Origin: CAZXNF01 sp050741255
Lineage (GTDB): Bacteria; Pseudomonadota; Gammaproteobacteria; Burkholderiales; SG8-41
DNA length: 46,493 bases
Assembly: GCA_050741255.1 (NCBI GenBank)
Contig: JBOIEQ010000015.1
Location: forward strand, 1-46,493
Reading direction: 5' to 3'
Shown here: piece after piece, positions 31,486 through 40,805 of the stretch
Layout of the letters: each line of letters begins with the position of its first letter
Numbering within the stretch: the first letter of the stretch is position 1
Position numbers and translations under genes: made by a program
Notes under the pieces: generated by a model
Told to the model about the DNA's origin: nothing
What the model saw: only the letters and a program-made list of their open reading frames with translations
The model's database searches: none

Positions 31486-33177
31486 CTAACCAGGGTTCGG
31501 CAGCCTGAACGCCTTGGTCGTCGGCCGCGTATGCCCGCCTTCCAGCACCATCACCCGGTTCCGGTTGGGATCGCCGCACACGACGATATGCAGAATGTCG
31601 GGGCTGGCGAGAATTCTGACCATGTCATCGGGACCGCCCAGGAACTCCGGCGGATAGTTGCCGGCCTCGACCATCTTGCGCAGCGTCGTGCCCATGATGG
31701 ACTGGTGCCGCAGGATCCAGTCGAAATCCCGGAGCGACATCCGGGTATGTTCGTACAGATGCTGCTTCACGCCCTCCTTGGTAAAGCCGGCCTCCGCCAG
31801 CGACTTGGCCACTGACGGCGTCATCAGGATCATCACCATGACGTGCTCGACGTTGGGACCGATGCCCGCGTAGTTGTAGAGCCGCACCTTCTTCTTGATC
31901 TCGCGGCTCATCAACTCGAGCGCCGTATCGGCGCCGTTGAGATCCTCGGTGCTGGCGGCGCCCGGGCTGGGGCCCCAGTTGTTCGTCACCCCCAGGGACA
32001 CCGTGCTGCTGCCGCGGCTGAAACCCTGCGTTTCGTTGAACGGCTCCCAGGGGCTTTCCTGCTCGAATTCCGCCACCGCGAAGCCGAGCGGATAACCGAA
32101 CGTGCCCATGTAGTTCGCCCCGGGCCGGAATCCGCCGAGGTTTCGCACCATCAGGCCCAGCGCGCGCCCCAGTGACGGATTGGCCCCGAGGGAAACCAGG
32201 CGCGGCCCGGAAGCGATGTTGAGCCGCTCGACCGCCGGCCCGTTGAAGACCGCATACGGAATGAGCCCCGACGAACTGCCGATCATGTTGAGCGAAAAGC
32301 GCTCGTCCCCCAGCGCTTCCGCCATCGCAATGAGCGCGGGCATGTGCTGCGGCCGGCACCCGGCCATCACACCCGCGGCGGCAATGTTCCAGGGCGTGGC
32401 GACGCGCTGATCCGGCAACAGGATGGCCACCTGGTCATGCGGCGCGCGATCCGTGAACTTCAGGAATTCAGCGATCCGCGCGGCCGTGGGCGGCAGGATC
32501 GGCAGGCCGTCGCTCCAACCCTTCTCGCTGAAATGCTGACAGATTTCGTCCACCGTACCGGTAAACACAACCTCCTCCGGACCGGCATCGGCGACAGCAG
32601 CGACTTCCGCAGCGGTTGTCCTGGTGAGGCCTTCGACGATGCGGTCGATCAGGACGCTGGTGATGTTGTCGGTGATCTTCTGCAGGTCGTGAATCCCGAC
32701 CGGCCCGGGATATTCCGCGATGCTCACGTTCTCCACGCCCGCGGCCTTGCCCGCGATGCGCGCCAGCGCCGAGAAGCCGGTCGTGGTGATGACCACGCCG
32801 GGAATGCCGGCTTTTTCGACAAACGCTACCGACCGCGCCGCGGTCGGGGAGCAGGTCCCTCAGGCACCGTTGCCCGACATCACCGCATCGCAGCCCTTCT
32901 CTTTCGCCAGCGCCGCAATCTGGGCGGCCCGCTCGCGCTGCTTGGTGGCGTTGTCGGCGACGTGCGTATGAGGGAATTCGGTATAGGGGATGATCCGCAG
33001 CGCCGGAAAGCGCGCCTTCAGCAGCTTGCGGATGATCGGGTAGGTGATATCGCCCTTGAAGTCACCGTTCCACAATTCGCCGATGACCTTGCCGTCCAGG
33101 CTGTCCAGCCGCTTTGCACCCGCCGTGGGTTTCACCAGCGGCAGGCCGACCGGGTTGATCACGCCCATCTTTTCCAT
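31486..33177 (-). CDS. UGSC family selenoprotein (in-frame UGA read as selenocysteine)
   Basis: 563 residues if the UGA at 32862-32860 is read as Sec (residue 106). The frame is open on both sides: 105 codons before and 457 after, with no other stop or shift. The local sequence SGNGA-U-GTCSPTA matches the signature that names the UGSC family, in which members carry Sec or Cys at this place. A SECIS-like hairpin starts 12 bases after the UGA. The start is at ATG 33177 (AAGGA at 7 bp; ATG 33183 also possible). The long C-terminal part (GWSDGLPILPPTAARI, MIGSSSGLIPYAVFNGP) is typical of long family members. It is encoded with a GntR regulator. Biochemical role unknown; probably redox-linked hydrolysis or reduction of an imported compound. 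Confidence 0.85.
32829..32862 (-). promoter_or_regulatory. Candidate bacterial SECIS element after the in-frame UGA
   Basis: Downstream of UGA (32862-32860) and 12 bases of spacer is CCGACCGC-GGC-GCGGUCGG, a perfect 8-bp stem at 32847-32829 with a G-containing apical loop ~20 bases from the UGA. That distance is in the range used by bacterial SelB-dependent SECIS elements. High GC makes hairpins common here, so function is inferred. Confidence 0.65.
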
Positions 33178-33214
33178 CGTCATATCCTTTTTTACCGAAC
33201 GTTGAAACCTGAAA

Positions 33215-34030
33215 TCAGCGATACCGCGTCAGCGGAATCAGCCACGGCAGCGGTTTGTTCGCGTCATGCCGCTCATCGATGAAATCCAGCACGAACAGAT
33301 CGCCCCGATACTGGTTGATCGTAGCGTAAACAATGCGGTGCTCCTGGTCGAACCGCCAGGAGCGCAACTTCACCAGATTGCCGCCCATGGTGTAATCGAG
33401 CCGCTCCGCCACCTCCGGCGTGGCGTAGCCGACGGTCACCTCCTGGCGGGCCACGGCAATCTTCGCGCCCGCTTCCTTCAGCAGGCGCTGAAACTTGAAC
33501 TTTTTGTCGGCGTTCCGTGGAAACGCGTCATACACGTCCTGGGCGATATAGGCATCGAGCAGCGCGAAGGGCCGGCCATTGTGCAGGTGGGTTTTTCGCA
33601 CCTGCACATACTTGCCCGTGTCGCCGGCATCGAGGGCCAGCAAGGGCGGCAAGCGCTGGTTCCGGTGGCGGCTCAGGATGCGTATCGTCTGCCCGGGCGC
33701 GACGTTGTAGCCGTCGTTGATGGCGCGTCGCAGCGTCGGGTCGTCGATCGCCATGTTCAGGGCGCGCGTGACGACGGTGCCGCGCCCCCGCGCACTGGAC
33801 AGCAAGCCTTCGGCCGACAGCAACCCCAGCGCCTGCCGGACCGTGATGCGCGCAACCTTGTACTGCTTGCTTAACGCGTCCACCGTGGCGAGCTTCTGGC
33901 CGGGCTTCCACTCCCCGTCCGAGATGCGCTCCCGGAAGACCCGGGCCAGCCGCACATAAAGCGCGATGGCGGGTGAATCATCAAACCACTGATCCAGCGC
34001 ACCTTCCGCCCGCCGCCCCATTGCGTCCAT
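33215..34030 (-). CDS. GntR/HutC family transcriptional regulator
   Basis: 271 residues. An N-terminal winged helix (~20-90; LATVDALSKQYKVARITVRQALGLLSAEGLLSS) is followed by a UTRA effector-binding domain (~105-265). Its gene lies 37 bp upstream of the UGSC gene in the same direction and divergent from the Bug receptor and amidase genes. It probably autoregulates and represses both arms in response to the compound they handle. Two palindromes in the divergent region fit as operators. Confidence 0.92.
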   Translation of the reverse strand: MDAMGRRAEGALDQWFDDSPAIALYVRLARVFRERISDGEWKPGQKLATVDALSKQYKVARITVRQALGLLSAEGLLSSARGRGTVVTRALNMAIDDPTLRRAINDGYNVAPGQTIRILSRHRNQRLPPLLALDAGDTGKYVQVRKTHLHNGRPFALLDAYIAQDVYDAFPRNADKKFKFQRLLKEAGAKIAVARQEVTVGYATPEVAERLDYTMGGNLVKLRSWRFDQEHRIVYATINQYRGDLFVLDFIDERHDANKPLPWLIPLTRYR

Positions 34031-34066
34031 GTCTTCGCTTTCCAGCGTCGATTCGCGTTTGATCTT

Positions 34067-34084
34067 AAAACCTATAAATAGGCT
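34067..34084. promoter_or_regulatory. Candidate GntR operator 1
   Basis: AAAACCTATAAATAGGCT contains CCTAT/ATAGG arms. It lies 37 bp upstream of the gntR start codon. Read on the opposite strand, operator 2 gives AAAACCTAATAGTAGGCT, sharing AAAACCTA-N4-TAGGCT. Confidence 0.6.
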
Positions 34085-34180
34085 TTGTCAACGCACCCCA
34101 AGCTGGGGATGCACGGTGAATATTTTGTGGAGCGCGCACATGCCCACAGGAATTGGCGCACGGCCCGCGAACACCTGTAG

Positions 34181-34198
34181 AGCCTACTATTAGGTTTT
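34181..34198. promoter_or_regulatory. Candidate GntR operator 2
   Basis: AGCCTACTATTAGGTTTT is the inverted near-copy of operator 1 (AAAACCTA-N4-TAGGCT). It ends 4 bp before the TTGACA -35 box of the Bug receptor promoter, a position suited to blocking RNA polymerase. Confidence 0.6.
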
Positions 34199-34202
34199 AC
34201 GA

Positions 34203-34233
34203 TTGACAGCCTCGGCGTCGGACGCGATATAAT
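34203..34233 (+). promoter_or_regulatory. Sigma70-type promoter of the Bug receptor-amidase unit
   Basis: TTGACA at 34203-34208 and TATAAT at 34228-34233 match consensus with a 19-bp spacer; GATATA at 34226 gives 17 bp. It lies ~55 bp upstream of the Bug receptor start codon and next to operator 2. Confidence 0.7.
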
Positions 34234-34288
34234 TTTCCGCACGCCGCGATAAGAACAAACGCCGTGGCGGATCAGGAGGAGCACCACC

Positions 34289-35272
34289 ATGAGCCAGCGC
34301 AGTACCATCGCCGCCTTCGTCGCCCTGCTGTGCGGCGTGTCGGCATCACCCGCGTCCGCGCAAACCGCCGCCGCCACGGCTTACCCCACCCGCGTGATCA
34401 GGATGGTGGTCCCGTACCCGCCCGGAGGCGTCGCCAACATCGTGGCCCGCATCCTGAGCGAGCGGCTTAGCGCCACCTGGGGCCAGAACGTCGTCGTGGA
34501 CAACCGGCCCGGCGCCAACGGCATCACCGGCACCGCGGTCGTCGCCAAGGCGGCGCCCGACGGCTACACGATCGGCCTGGTCCTGGCCACGCACGCGATC
34601 AATCCGCTCCTGTACCGCGACATGCCCTTCGATACGAACAAGGACTTCGCCCCGATCACCCTGATCGCCGAGTACCCCCTGCTGCTGGTGGTCAATCCCG
34701 CCTTCCCGGCCGCCACGCTGCAGGAATTCATCGACCGCGCCAAGGCGCAGCCGGGGAAGATCACCTTCGCGTCATCGGGCAACGGCAGCGGTCCGCACCT
34801 CGCCATCGAGCTGCTGAACACCAAGGCGGGCATCAACCTCCTGCACGTGCCGTACAAGGGTGGCGGACTCGCCATCACCGACGTGGTGGCCGGGCACGTC
34901 AATGCGTTCTTCAGCAGCCTGCTGACGGCGCAATCGATGGTTCAGGCCAACCGGCTGCGCGTACTTGCCGTCACCAGCCGCGAACGATCGTCCGTCCTCC
35001 CCAACGTGCCCGCGATCGCCGAAACCGTGCCGGGATTCTCGGTGACCGGCTGGCTGGGCCTGGTCGCGCCGGCGGGCACGCCCGCGCCGATCGTTGCCAA
35101 GATCCAGACGACGGTGTCGGGACTCACCGCGGATTCGGCCGTCAGGGACAAGCTCTCGGCCGAAGGCGCCGAGCCCCGGCGCAGCACGCCCGCCGAGTTC
35201 GCGGCGTTCCTGCGGACCGAACGCGACAAGTTCACCTCGATCATCAAGGCCGGGAACATCAAGCTGGACTGA
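34289..35272 (+). CDS. Bug/TctC family tripartite tricarboxylate transporter receptor
   Basis: 327 residues with GGAGGAG before ATG 34289. Signal peptide ~1-27 (SPASAQT). Family motifs are IRMVVPYPPGGVANIVARI, VVDNRPGANGITGTAV, APDGYT and HVPYKGGGLAITDVVAGH. It is the third orphan Bug receptor of the window. It is followed by an amidase and divergent from the GntR/UGSC unit, so the ligand is plausibly an amide or carboxylate that the amidase and UGSC protein process. Permease not in window. Confidence 0.93.
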   Translation: MSQRSTIAAFVALLCGVSASPASAQTAAATAYPTRVIRMVVPYPPGGVANIVARILSERLSATWGQNVVVDNRPGANGITGTAVVAKAAPDGYTIGLVLATHAINPLLYRDMPFDTNKDFAPITLIAEYPLLLVVNPAFPAATLQEFIDRAKAQPGKITFASSGNGSGPHLAIELLNTKAGINLLHVPYKGGGLAITDVVAGHVNAFFSSLLTAQSMVQANRLRVLAVTSRERSSVLPNVPAIAETVPGFSVTGWLGLVAPAGTPAPIVAKIQTTVSGLTADSAVRDKLSAEGAEPRRSTPAEFAAFLRTERDKFTSIIKAGNIKLD

Positions 35273-35349
35273 TCGACGCGCATCGTCCGCTTGTCCCGGC
35301 GCTGCAGCCGGCGCGAACGGTCAGCGAATCCCCCACAGGAGTGTTTGAA

Positions 35350-36735
35350 ATGCCGACACCCTCCTCGTACGATCCCGCCCGGTTCAAACCACGCACCTTC
35401 TTTGACGCCGTGCCCGCGTTCCGAAGCGGACAGGATGATCCCTGCCAGTACCTGGAGCGGTGCCTGGAAGTCATCGCGGAGCGCGAGCCTACGGTTCAGG
35501 CGTGGGTGATCATGAACGAGCGCGGCGCCCGGGAAGCGGCGGATGCGTCAGCCCGGCGCTGGCGCGAGGGGCGGCCGCTCTCGCCCATCGACGGCATGCC
35601 GATCGGCATCAAGGACCTGATCGAGACGAAGGACATGCCCACCCAGATGGGCTGCGCCGCCTTCGAGGGCCATTTCCCCAAAAGCGACAGTGCGTCCGTG
35701 CGCGCCCTGCGCGACGCCGGCGCCATCATTCTGGGCAAACTGGTCACCACCGAACTGGCTGCGGGACTTGCTGGCCCGACCACCAACCCGTTCAATCCGC
35801 TCCACACGCCCGGCAGTTCATCGAGCGGCCCCGCGGCGGCGGTGGGCGCCGGCATGATCCCGGTGGCCATCGGCACGCAGGTCGGCGGCTCGGTGATCCG
35901 CCCCGCCAGCTACTGCGCGAACTGGGCGCTCAAGCCCACGCTGGGCGCGTTGAACCGGGGCGAGCGTCTCACCTACAGCCACGGCACACTCGGCATCCAC
36001 GGAGGTTCACTACAGGATATCTGGCCGGTGGCCATCGCCATGAGCCAACGCGCGGGCGGCGATCCCGGACGGCCGGGGTTGTTCGGCCCGCCCGACACGC
36101 CGCTCGCGGCCAAACCGCAGCGGTTGATCCTGATGGAAACCGGGGGCTGGGCGGACCTGGACAAGATCACCCGCGAGGCGCTCGAGCAGGTGCTCGCGCA
36201 ATTGCAAAACGCCGGCGTGGAGATTGTCCGGCGGACCGATTCGGCGCTGCTCGATGTTTTCGAACAGAGAATCGCGTCGATGAATGCGGTCGGCAACGAC
36301 ATCACCGCCTTCGAACTGCGCCCGCTGCTGGAGAACCTCGTGGAAGCGCAGCCGGACAAAATCAGCCCGCGCCTGCTGCAGAAGCTTGAACAGGGCAGGA
36401 AACTGACGCTGGACGACTACCGCGCGCGGCTGCTCGCGTGCGAGGAGGCCCGCCATCGGTTCACGGCGATCGCGCCGCTTGGCGACGCGCTGATCAGCGT
36501 CTCATCGTCGGGTCCCGCGCCGCTCGGCACCCTCGCCGGCACGCATCCGGCAGCCACCACCGTATTCAATGCACCCGCGTCCATGCTGGGGGCGCCCGCG
36601 GTCACCGTTCCCCTCCTGGCCATCGGCGGCTTGCCGGTGGGCGTGCAGCTCGTGGGGCAGCAGCACGCCGACGCCGGGATGATCGGCATGGCCCGCTGGC
36701 TGGGGGACAACATTCCCCACGTCATTCGCCAGTAA
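35350..36735 (+). CDS. Amidase-signature family hydrolase
   Basis: 461 residues from ATG 35350; AGGAG lies 8 bp upstream, while the in-frame GTG 35341 overlaps that site. It has the full amidase-signature triad: Lys in GIKDLIETKDMP (~residue 90) and the two serines in TPGSSSSGPAAAVGAG and GTQVGGSVIRPAS. The C-terminal NAPASMLGAPAVTVPL segment is typical. Substrate unknown; relatives include AtzF-like and GatA-like amidases, but a free-standing catabolic role is suggested by the Bug receptor 77 bp upstream. It is convergent with pelG. Confidence 0.92.
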   Translation: MPTPSSYDPARFKPRTFFDAVPAFRSGQDDPCQYLERCLEVIAEREPTVQAWVIMNERGAREAADASARRWREGRPLSPIDGMPIGIKDLIETKDMPTQMGCAAFEGHFPKSDSASVRALRDAGAIILGKLVTTELAAGLAGPTTNPFNPLHTPGSSSSGPAAAVGAGMIPVAIGTQVGGSVIRPASYCANWALKPTLGALNRGERLTYSHGTLGIHGGSLQDIWPVAIAMSQRAGGDPGRPGLFGPPDTPLAAKPQRLILMETGGWADLDKITREALEQVLAQLQNAGVEIVRRTDSALLDVFEQRIASMNAVGNDITAFELRPLLENLVEAQPDKISPRLLQKLEQGRKLTLDDYRARLLACEEARHRFTAIAPLGDALISVSSSGPAPLGTLAGTHPAATTVFNAPASMLGAPAVTVPLLAIGGLPVGVQLVGQQHADAGMIGMARWLGDNIPHVIRQ

Positions 36736-36790
36736 CCGGAAAGACCCGTGCGACTCGGCGCGCACCGGGAAGAACCCAACCAGCAAGCGG

Positions 36791-38161
36791 CTACTGCAGC
36801 ATGAAGGTCTCGTACTCCAGGGTCTCGAGCTTGCGTTCCAGCAGGATGAGCCCGGTGAACACCGTGATGAGCAGCGCGACCGCGAAGCCATAGCCGTACC
36901 AGTACGCGCCGAGCTTCAGCGTGGCGCCGGTCAGCCCCACGTTCGCCACCAGCAGCAGCCCCGTCAGCACCACCACCTCGCGCCGCCGGTCGAGATAAAA
37001 GAGCACGTTCAGGATGCCGAGCAGCACCACCTGCAGGCCGGCGGCGACCACCTGGATGTACAGCAGCGACAGGTAGAGCTGCGAGATGCCGATCCATTCC
37101 AGCAGCGCGGGACCCGCGACCATCACGACCAGCACGGCGATGGTCTGGATCTTGACGATCTCGAACAGGCCCTGGCGCACGCTCGAGATCATCTCGTCGC
37201 GGTTGCGCTCGATGGTGTCGAGCGAGCCGCCCTCGCGCACCGCCGTGTAGAACTTGTCGAAGTACTCGACGAAATCGGTCTCGATGCGGATCAGGAACAC
37301 CGCCATGCCCGGGATGATGGCGAGGTAGGCAAGAAAGACCGGGAGATCGTAAACCAGCGAGGCGTTGAGCGGGCCGATCGAGGGTTGCCCGGTGTCGGGG
37401 AAGTACCAGAACATGAGCTTGTCCGCCCACACCGCGAGGTTGTAGAGGAGACCCGTCATCATCAGCGCCGGGAACATCGCGCGCCGCCGGGCGAAGCCGA
37501 AGGCGATCAGCCGGTCGGACGGAAAATTGCGCAGGATGACGGTGACCATGCCGATCAGCAGCACCAGGTGGCCCAGCACGAAGCCGAACAGCAGCCCCTC
37601 CATGCCGAGCTTGCGCAGCGCCAGCGCGCTCGCCACGACCACGATGTAGCCGAAGGCGAACATGCCCACGATCTGCTTGTACTGCTTCAGTCCCGACAGC
37701 ATGAGCGTGGACATCCAGATGCCGTTCAGGATCACGAACCCCGCGAGCATCAGAATGCGGTAGATGTCGCTCTCGCGGGGAAACAGGATCAGCACCAGCA
37801 GCATGCCCAGCACGCCGCTGATGGCCATCACCGTCAGCAGCGCCCCCATGAAGTTGGGCAGCACCGCGGACTCCTTCTTCTCGAACAGGCGGTCGGCGAT
37901 GAAGCGCGTAAAGGCGATCTGCAGCGGCCCCGACAGGATGAGCGACAGCATGATGAGGTAGGTCACCGACACCTGGAACTGCTGCACCAGCGTCGCCGGC
38001 ACCACCACCGAGGCCGACAGGATGCCCACCATCAGGATGCCGACGATGGACAGCACCCACGGCCCGGAACTGATCACGCCGGCGTAGGCGTAGGCCTGGA
38101 AGAGGCCGAAGTAGCTGCGTTTCTCCAGCAGTTTGCGCAGCTCGAAACCGATGCCCGCCAT
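36791..38161 (-). CDS. pelG: Pel polysaccharide inner-membrane transporter PelG
   Basis: 456 residues, the same length as Pseudomonas aeruginosa PelG. It starts with the conserved MAGIGFELRKLLEKRSYFGL and contains about twelve transmembrane helices of the MATE/MOP flippase type. Together with PelD, PelE and PelF it forms the inner-membrane synthase complex and is thought to move the polymer into the periplasm. The start lies 2 bp after the pelF stop. Last gene of the operon. Confidence 0.95.
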   Translation of the reverse strand: MAGIGFELRKLLEKRSYFGLFQAYAYAGVISSGPWVLSIVGILMVGILSASVVVPATLVQQFQVSVTYLIMLSLILSGPLQIAFTRFIADRLFEKKESAVLPNFMGALLTVMAISGVLGMLLVLILFPRESDIYRILMLAGFVILNGIWMSTLMLSGLKQYKQIVGMFAFGYIVVVASALALRKLGMEGLLFGFVLGHLVLLIGMVTVILRNFPSDRLIAFGFARRRAMFPALMMTGLLYNLAVWADKLMFWYFPDTGQPSIGPLNASLVYDLPVFLAYLAIIPGMAVFLIRIETDFVEYFDKFYTAVREGGSLDTIERNRDEMISSVRQGLFEIVKIQTIAVLVVMVAGPALLEWIGISQLYLSLLYIQVVAAGLQVVLLGILNVLFYLDRRREVVVLTGLLLVANVGLTGATLKLGAYWYGYGFAVALLITVFTGLILLERKLETLEYETFMLQ

Positions 38162-38163
38162 CG

Positions 38164-39726
38164 CTAGCCCCTCCCGCCTGCCTGCAGGGCCGCGTCGTAG
38201 ATCTCGCGGTACGCGCCGAACATCCGTTCCTGCGTGTAGTAGCGCTCGACGCGCGTGATGCCCGCGGCCGAGGCCGCATGCCAGGCTTCGGGCTGCGTGA
38301 GCAGCTCGATCGCCGCGGTGGCGAGGCCGTCCGGATCGGCGATGCGCACGATGCGCCCGGAAGCGCCCAGCGCCTCGTCCTCTCCCGGCAGGCCGTACAC
38401 GAGCTGCCGGCACGAGCCCACGTCCGTGCACACGGCGGGCACGCCCGCGGCGTAGCCTTCCAGCACGACGAGCGGGAGCGCCTCGCTGATGGAAGACAGC
38501 ACGCCGACGCCGACCTTCGGCAGCAGTTCGGTCATTTGCTGGAAGCCTAAGAACTTCACCTTGTCCGCGAGGCCCAGGTTGGCGACGAGGTCGCGGCATT
38601 CCTGCACGTAGCCCGGATCCTCGTCCTCCGGGCCGGCGATCCAGCCCTCGGCCTGCGGCAGGCGGTTGGCGACGATGCGCATCGCGCGCACGAAGGTCTT
38701 GATGTCCTTGATCGGCACCACGCGCCCGATCAGGCACAGCACCTGCGGAACCTCGCGCGGCCGCTGCGTGCGGAGCGGTGCGAAGCGCGCCACGTTGACG
38801 CCGTTGGGCACGTTGCGCGTGCGGTCCGGGTCGGCGCCGTCGGCGATCTGGCGCAGGCGGTTGGCTTCGTACAGCGCGGTGATGTGGTCGGAGGCGTCGT
38901 AGCACATGCGCCCGAGCGCCTCGAAGAAGCGGATCCACATCCGGCGGAAATAGCCGATCTCCGCCGGGTCTTTCTGGAACACGTTGCGGTTGTCCTTCAC
39001 CCAGTCGGCCTGGAACAGGTCGATCTTGCGTTCCTTGGTGTAGATGCCGTGCTCGGACAGGATCAGCGGCCGTCCGCGCCGCTGCTTGAGCAGCGTGCCG
39101 AGGAGGCCGGCGTAACCGGTCGATACGGTGTGGTACGCCCGCACGGGAATGAAGGACTCGGCGATCTCGGCCAGCGTCCATACCGGCGCGTGCATGGTGC
39201 GCACGGTCCAGAAATAATCGACGAAGGAGGGATCGGTGCAGAAACGCCGGTAGCTCTCGCGGATATAGTCCCAGGAGGACGTGCTGAACAGGAAGCGGTC
39301 GTGGTCGAGCCGGCCGCCGGGACAGAGTTCGGGCACCAGCTTGGCGAACAGGTTGGCATCGGCGGCATGCGATTTCGGCGCCCGGAAATAGTCGTGCAGG
39401 CGGCCGACCATGTCCGACACTTCCGGGTCCGCCGGCAGCGGCCGCACCAGCGGCACGCGCGGGCGTTCGAACAGGTAATGCGTTTCCAGATGCACCACGT
39501 TCGGCGGCAGCGCGTACTTGATCGCGCCGTAATCCTCGCGCCGGCTGCCGATGAAGATGACCGCGAAGCTCAAGTCGGGGAAACCGCGGATGATCTGGTT
39601 CACCCAGCTCGATACGCCGCCGGCGACGTACGGAAACGTACCCTCCAGCAGCAGCCCCACGTCCGCGCGCTCGGCGCGGGGGAACGCCTCGGCCGCGGCG
39701 GCGCCCATGACATCGGGGGCGTTCAC
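38164..39726 (-). CDS. pelF: Pel polysaccharide glycosyltransferase PelF
   Basis: 520 residues from GTG 39726 (GTGA overlap with pelE). A GT4 retaining glycosyltransferase with N-terminal VGLLLEGTFPYVAGGVSSW and the nucleotide-sugar site including LIGRVVPIKDIKTFVRAM and the EX7E motif in SEALPLVVLEGYAAG. It is a cytoplasmic enzyme that polymerises the Pel backbone, rich in N-acetylgalactosamine in known systems. The longer upstream frame is not supported. Confidence 0.95.
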   Translation of the reverse strand: MNAPDVMGAAAAEAFPRAERADVGLLLEGTFPYVAGGVSSWVNQIIRGFPDLSFAVIFIGSRREDYGAIKYALPPNVVHLETHYLFERPRVPLVRPLPADPEVSDMVGRLHDYFRAPKSHAADANLFAKLVPELCPGGRLDHDRFLFSTSSWDYIRESYRRFCTDPSFVDYFWTVRTMHAPVWTLAEIAESFIPVRAYHTVSTGYAGLLGTLLKQRRGRPLILSEHGIYTKERKIDLFQADWVKDNRNVFQKDPAEIGYFRRMWIRFFEALGRMCYDASDHITALYEANRLRQIADGADPDRTRNVPNGVNVARFAPLRTQRPREVPQVLCLIGRVVPIKDIKTFVRAMRIVANRLPQAEGWIAGPEDEDPGYVQECRDLVANLGLADKVKFLGFQQMTELLPKVGVGVLSSISEALPLVVLEGYAAGVPAVCTDVGSCRQLVYGLPGEDEALGASGRIVRIADPDGLATAAIELLTQPEAWHAASAAGITRVERYYTQERMFGAYREIYDAALQAGGRG

Positions 39727-40805
39727 AGCGGCACCCCGCTCGTCGGTTCGCTGCCGACGACCGCGCGCCCGGTCCAGTACTGCATCAGCGGCGCCATCAG
39801 CGGCGTCACCTGCTTGCCGGCGATGCGGCCCATCAGCGCGCGCGTGTAGCTGTAATCGCCGCGCTGGAAGGCGATCTCGGCGAGATACGGCAGCACGCGC
39901 GACTCCGGAATGCCGCGTGCCACCGCGGCGCGGAAGGCGTCCTCGGCCGCCTCCGGCCGCCGGCACGCGAGCTCCAGCCGGCCGTGCAGGAAGCGGATGC
40001 CGGGCTCGCCGGGCGACACCGCCTCCGCCTGGCGCACGAAATCGAGCGCGGTGTCGAGGGCGTGCGCGCGCAAATCGCCCTGCACCAGGTCGGCGTAGAC
40101 GAGCTCCCAGTACAGCTCGGCCAGGTGCCGCAGGCTCGCCAGGCGGATGGCCGGATCCTCGGCGGTCGCCACGCGCTCGCGCTCGCCGCGGATGCGGTCG
40201 AGAATCTTTTTCTCCTGCGCGTCGAGCATGCCGTAGGCGGTGAGCCGGATGTCATCCTCCGGATCGGCGAGCAGTTCGCGCAGCATGGGGCCCACGATGC
40301 GCACCGGCATGTTCTGCAGCGCCAGCAGCGATTTGAGCCGCAGCGGCAGCGGTGTCGACGGGTTGAGCAGCAGCGACTTGATGCCGCCCTCGCCGAAGGC
40401 GAGCTCCGGCTCCTGGATGGACAGCACGAACTCGGGCGTCTGCACGCCCGCGAAGGGCTGGTGCGTTCTCCGCTTCGGCAGCAGGAAGGCCGCCAGCAGC
40501 GCGGTCAGCAGCCCGAGCGGTCCCAGCAGCGGCACGAAAAAGCAGAAGCTGAAGATCAGCGCGCACACCCAGTGCCGCGGTTCGCGGTACTCCGCCGGCA
40601 GCGTCGCCCAGGCGAACAGGGTGAGCGCCGCGCTCGCCATGAAATGCAGCGCGAAAAACAGGCTCACCTCCCGCGTCCCCTGCGCCAGCCCGAACAGCAC
40701 CGCGAGCGCCGCCAGCTCGAACGCGACCGCCGCCAGCGCAAAGACGCCCAGCAGCGCGACCCGCATCACCCATCCCGCCGCCCCGGCCGCCCGCGCCATG
40801 ATCAT
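39723..40805 (-). CDS. pelE: Pel biosynthesis membrane/TPR protein PelE
   Basis: 360 residues from ATG 40805, overlapping the pelD stop as ATGA. Hydrophobic helices in the first ~110 residues are followed by a cytoplasmic tetratricopeptide-like region (RLASLRHLAELYWELVYADL; FLHGRLELACRRPEAAEDAF). PelE bridges PelD and PelF in the synthase complex. It is slightly longer than the Pseudomonas protein. Confidence 0.93.
   Translation of the reverse strand: MIMARAAGAAGWVMRVALLGVFALAAVAFELAALAVLFGLAQGTREVSLFFALHFMASAALTLFAWATLPAEYREPRHWVCALIFSFCFFVPLLGPLGLLTALLAAFLLPKRRTHQPFAGVQTPEFVLSIQEPELAFGEGGIKSLLLNPSTPLPLRLKSLLALQNMPVRIVGPMLRELLADPEDDIRLTAYGMLDAQEKKILDRIRGERERVATAEDPAIRLASLRHLAELYWELVYADLVQGDLRAHALDTALDFVRQAEAVSPGEPGIRFLHGRLELACRRPEAAEDAFRAAVARGIPESRVLPYLAEIAFQRGDYSYTRALMGRIAGKQVTPLMAPLMQYWTGRAVVGSEPTSGVPL

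Noticed and set aside
32860..33183. Separate 107-residue gene upstream of a 436-residue gene
   Set aside because: Both are in the same frame separated only by UGA within the UGSC motif, so they are treated as one selenoprotein gene.
36417..38279. 620-residue minus-strand frame across pelG
   Set aside because: Out-of-frame shadow of PelG; Arg/Ala-rich with no domain, whereas the adjacent frame matches PelG along its full length.
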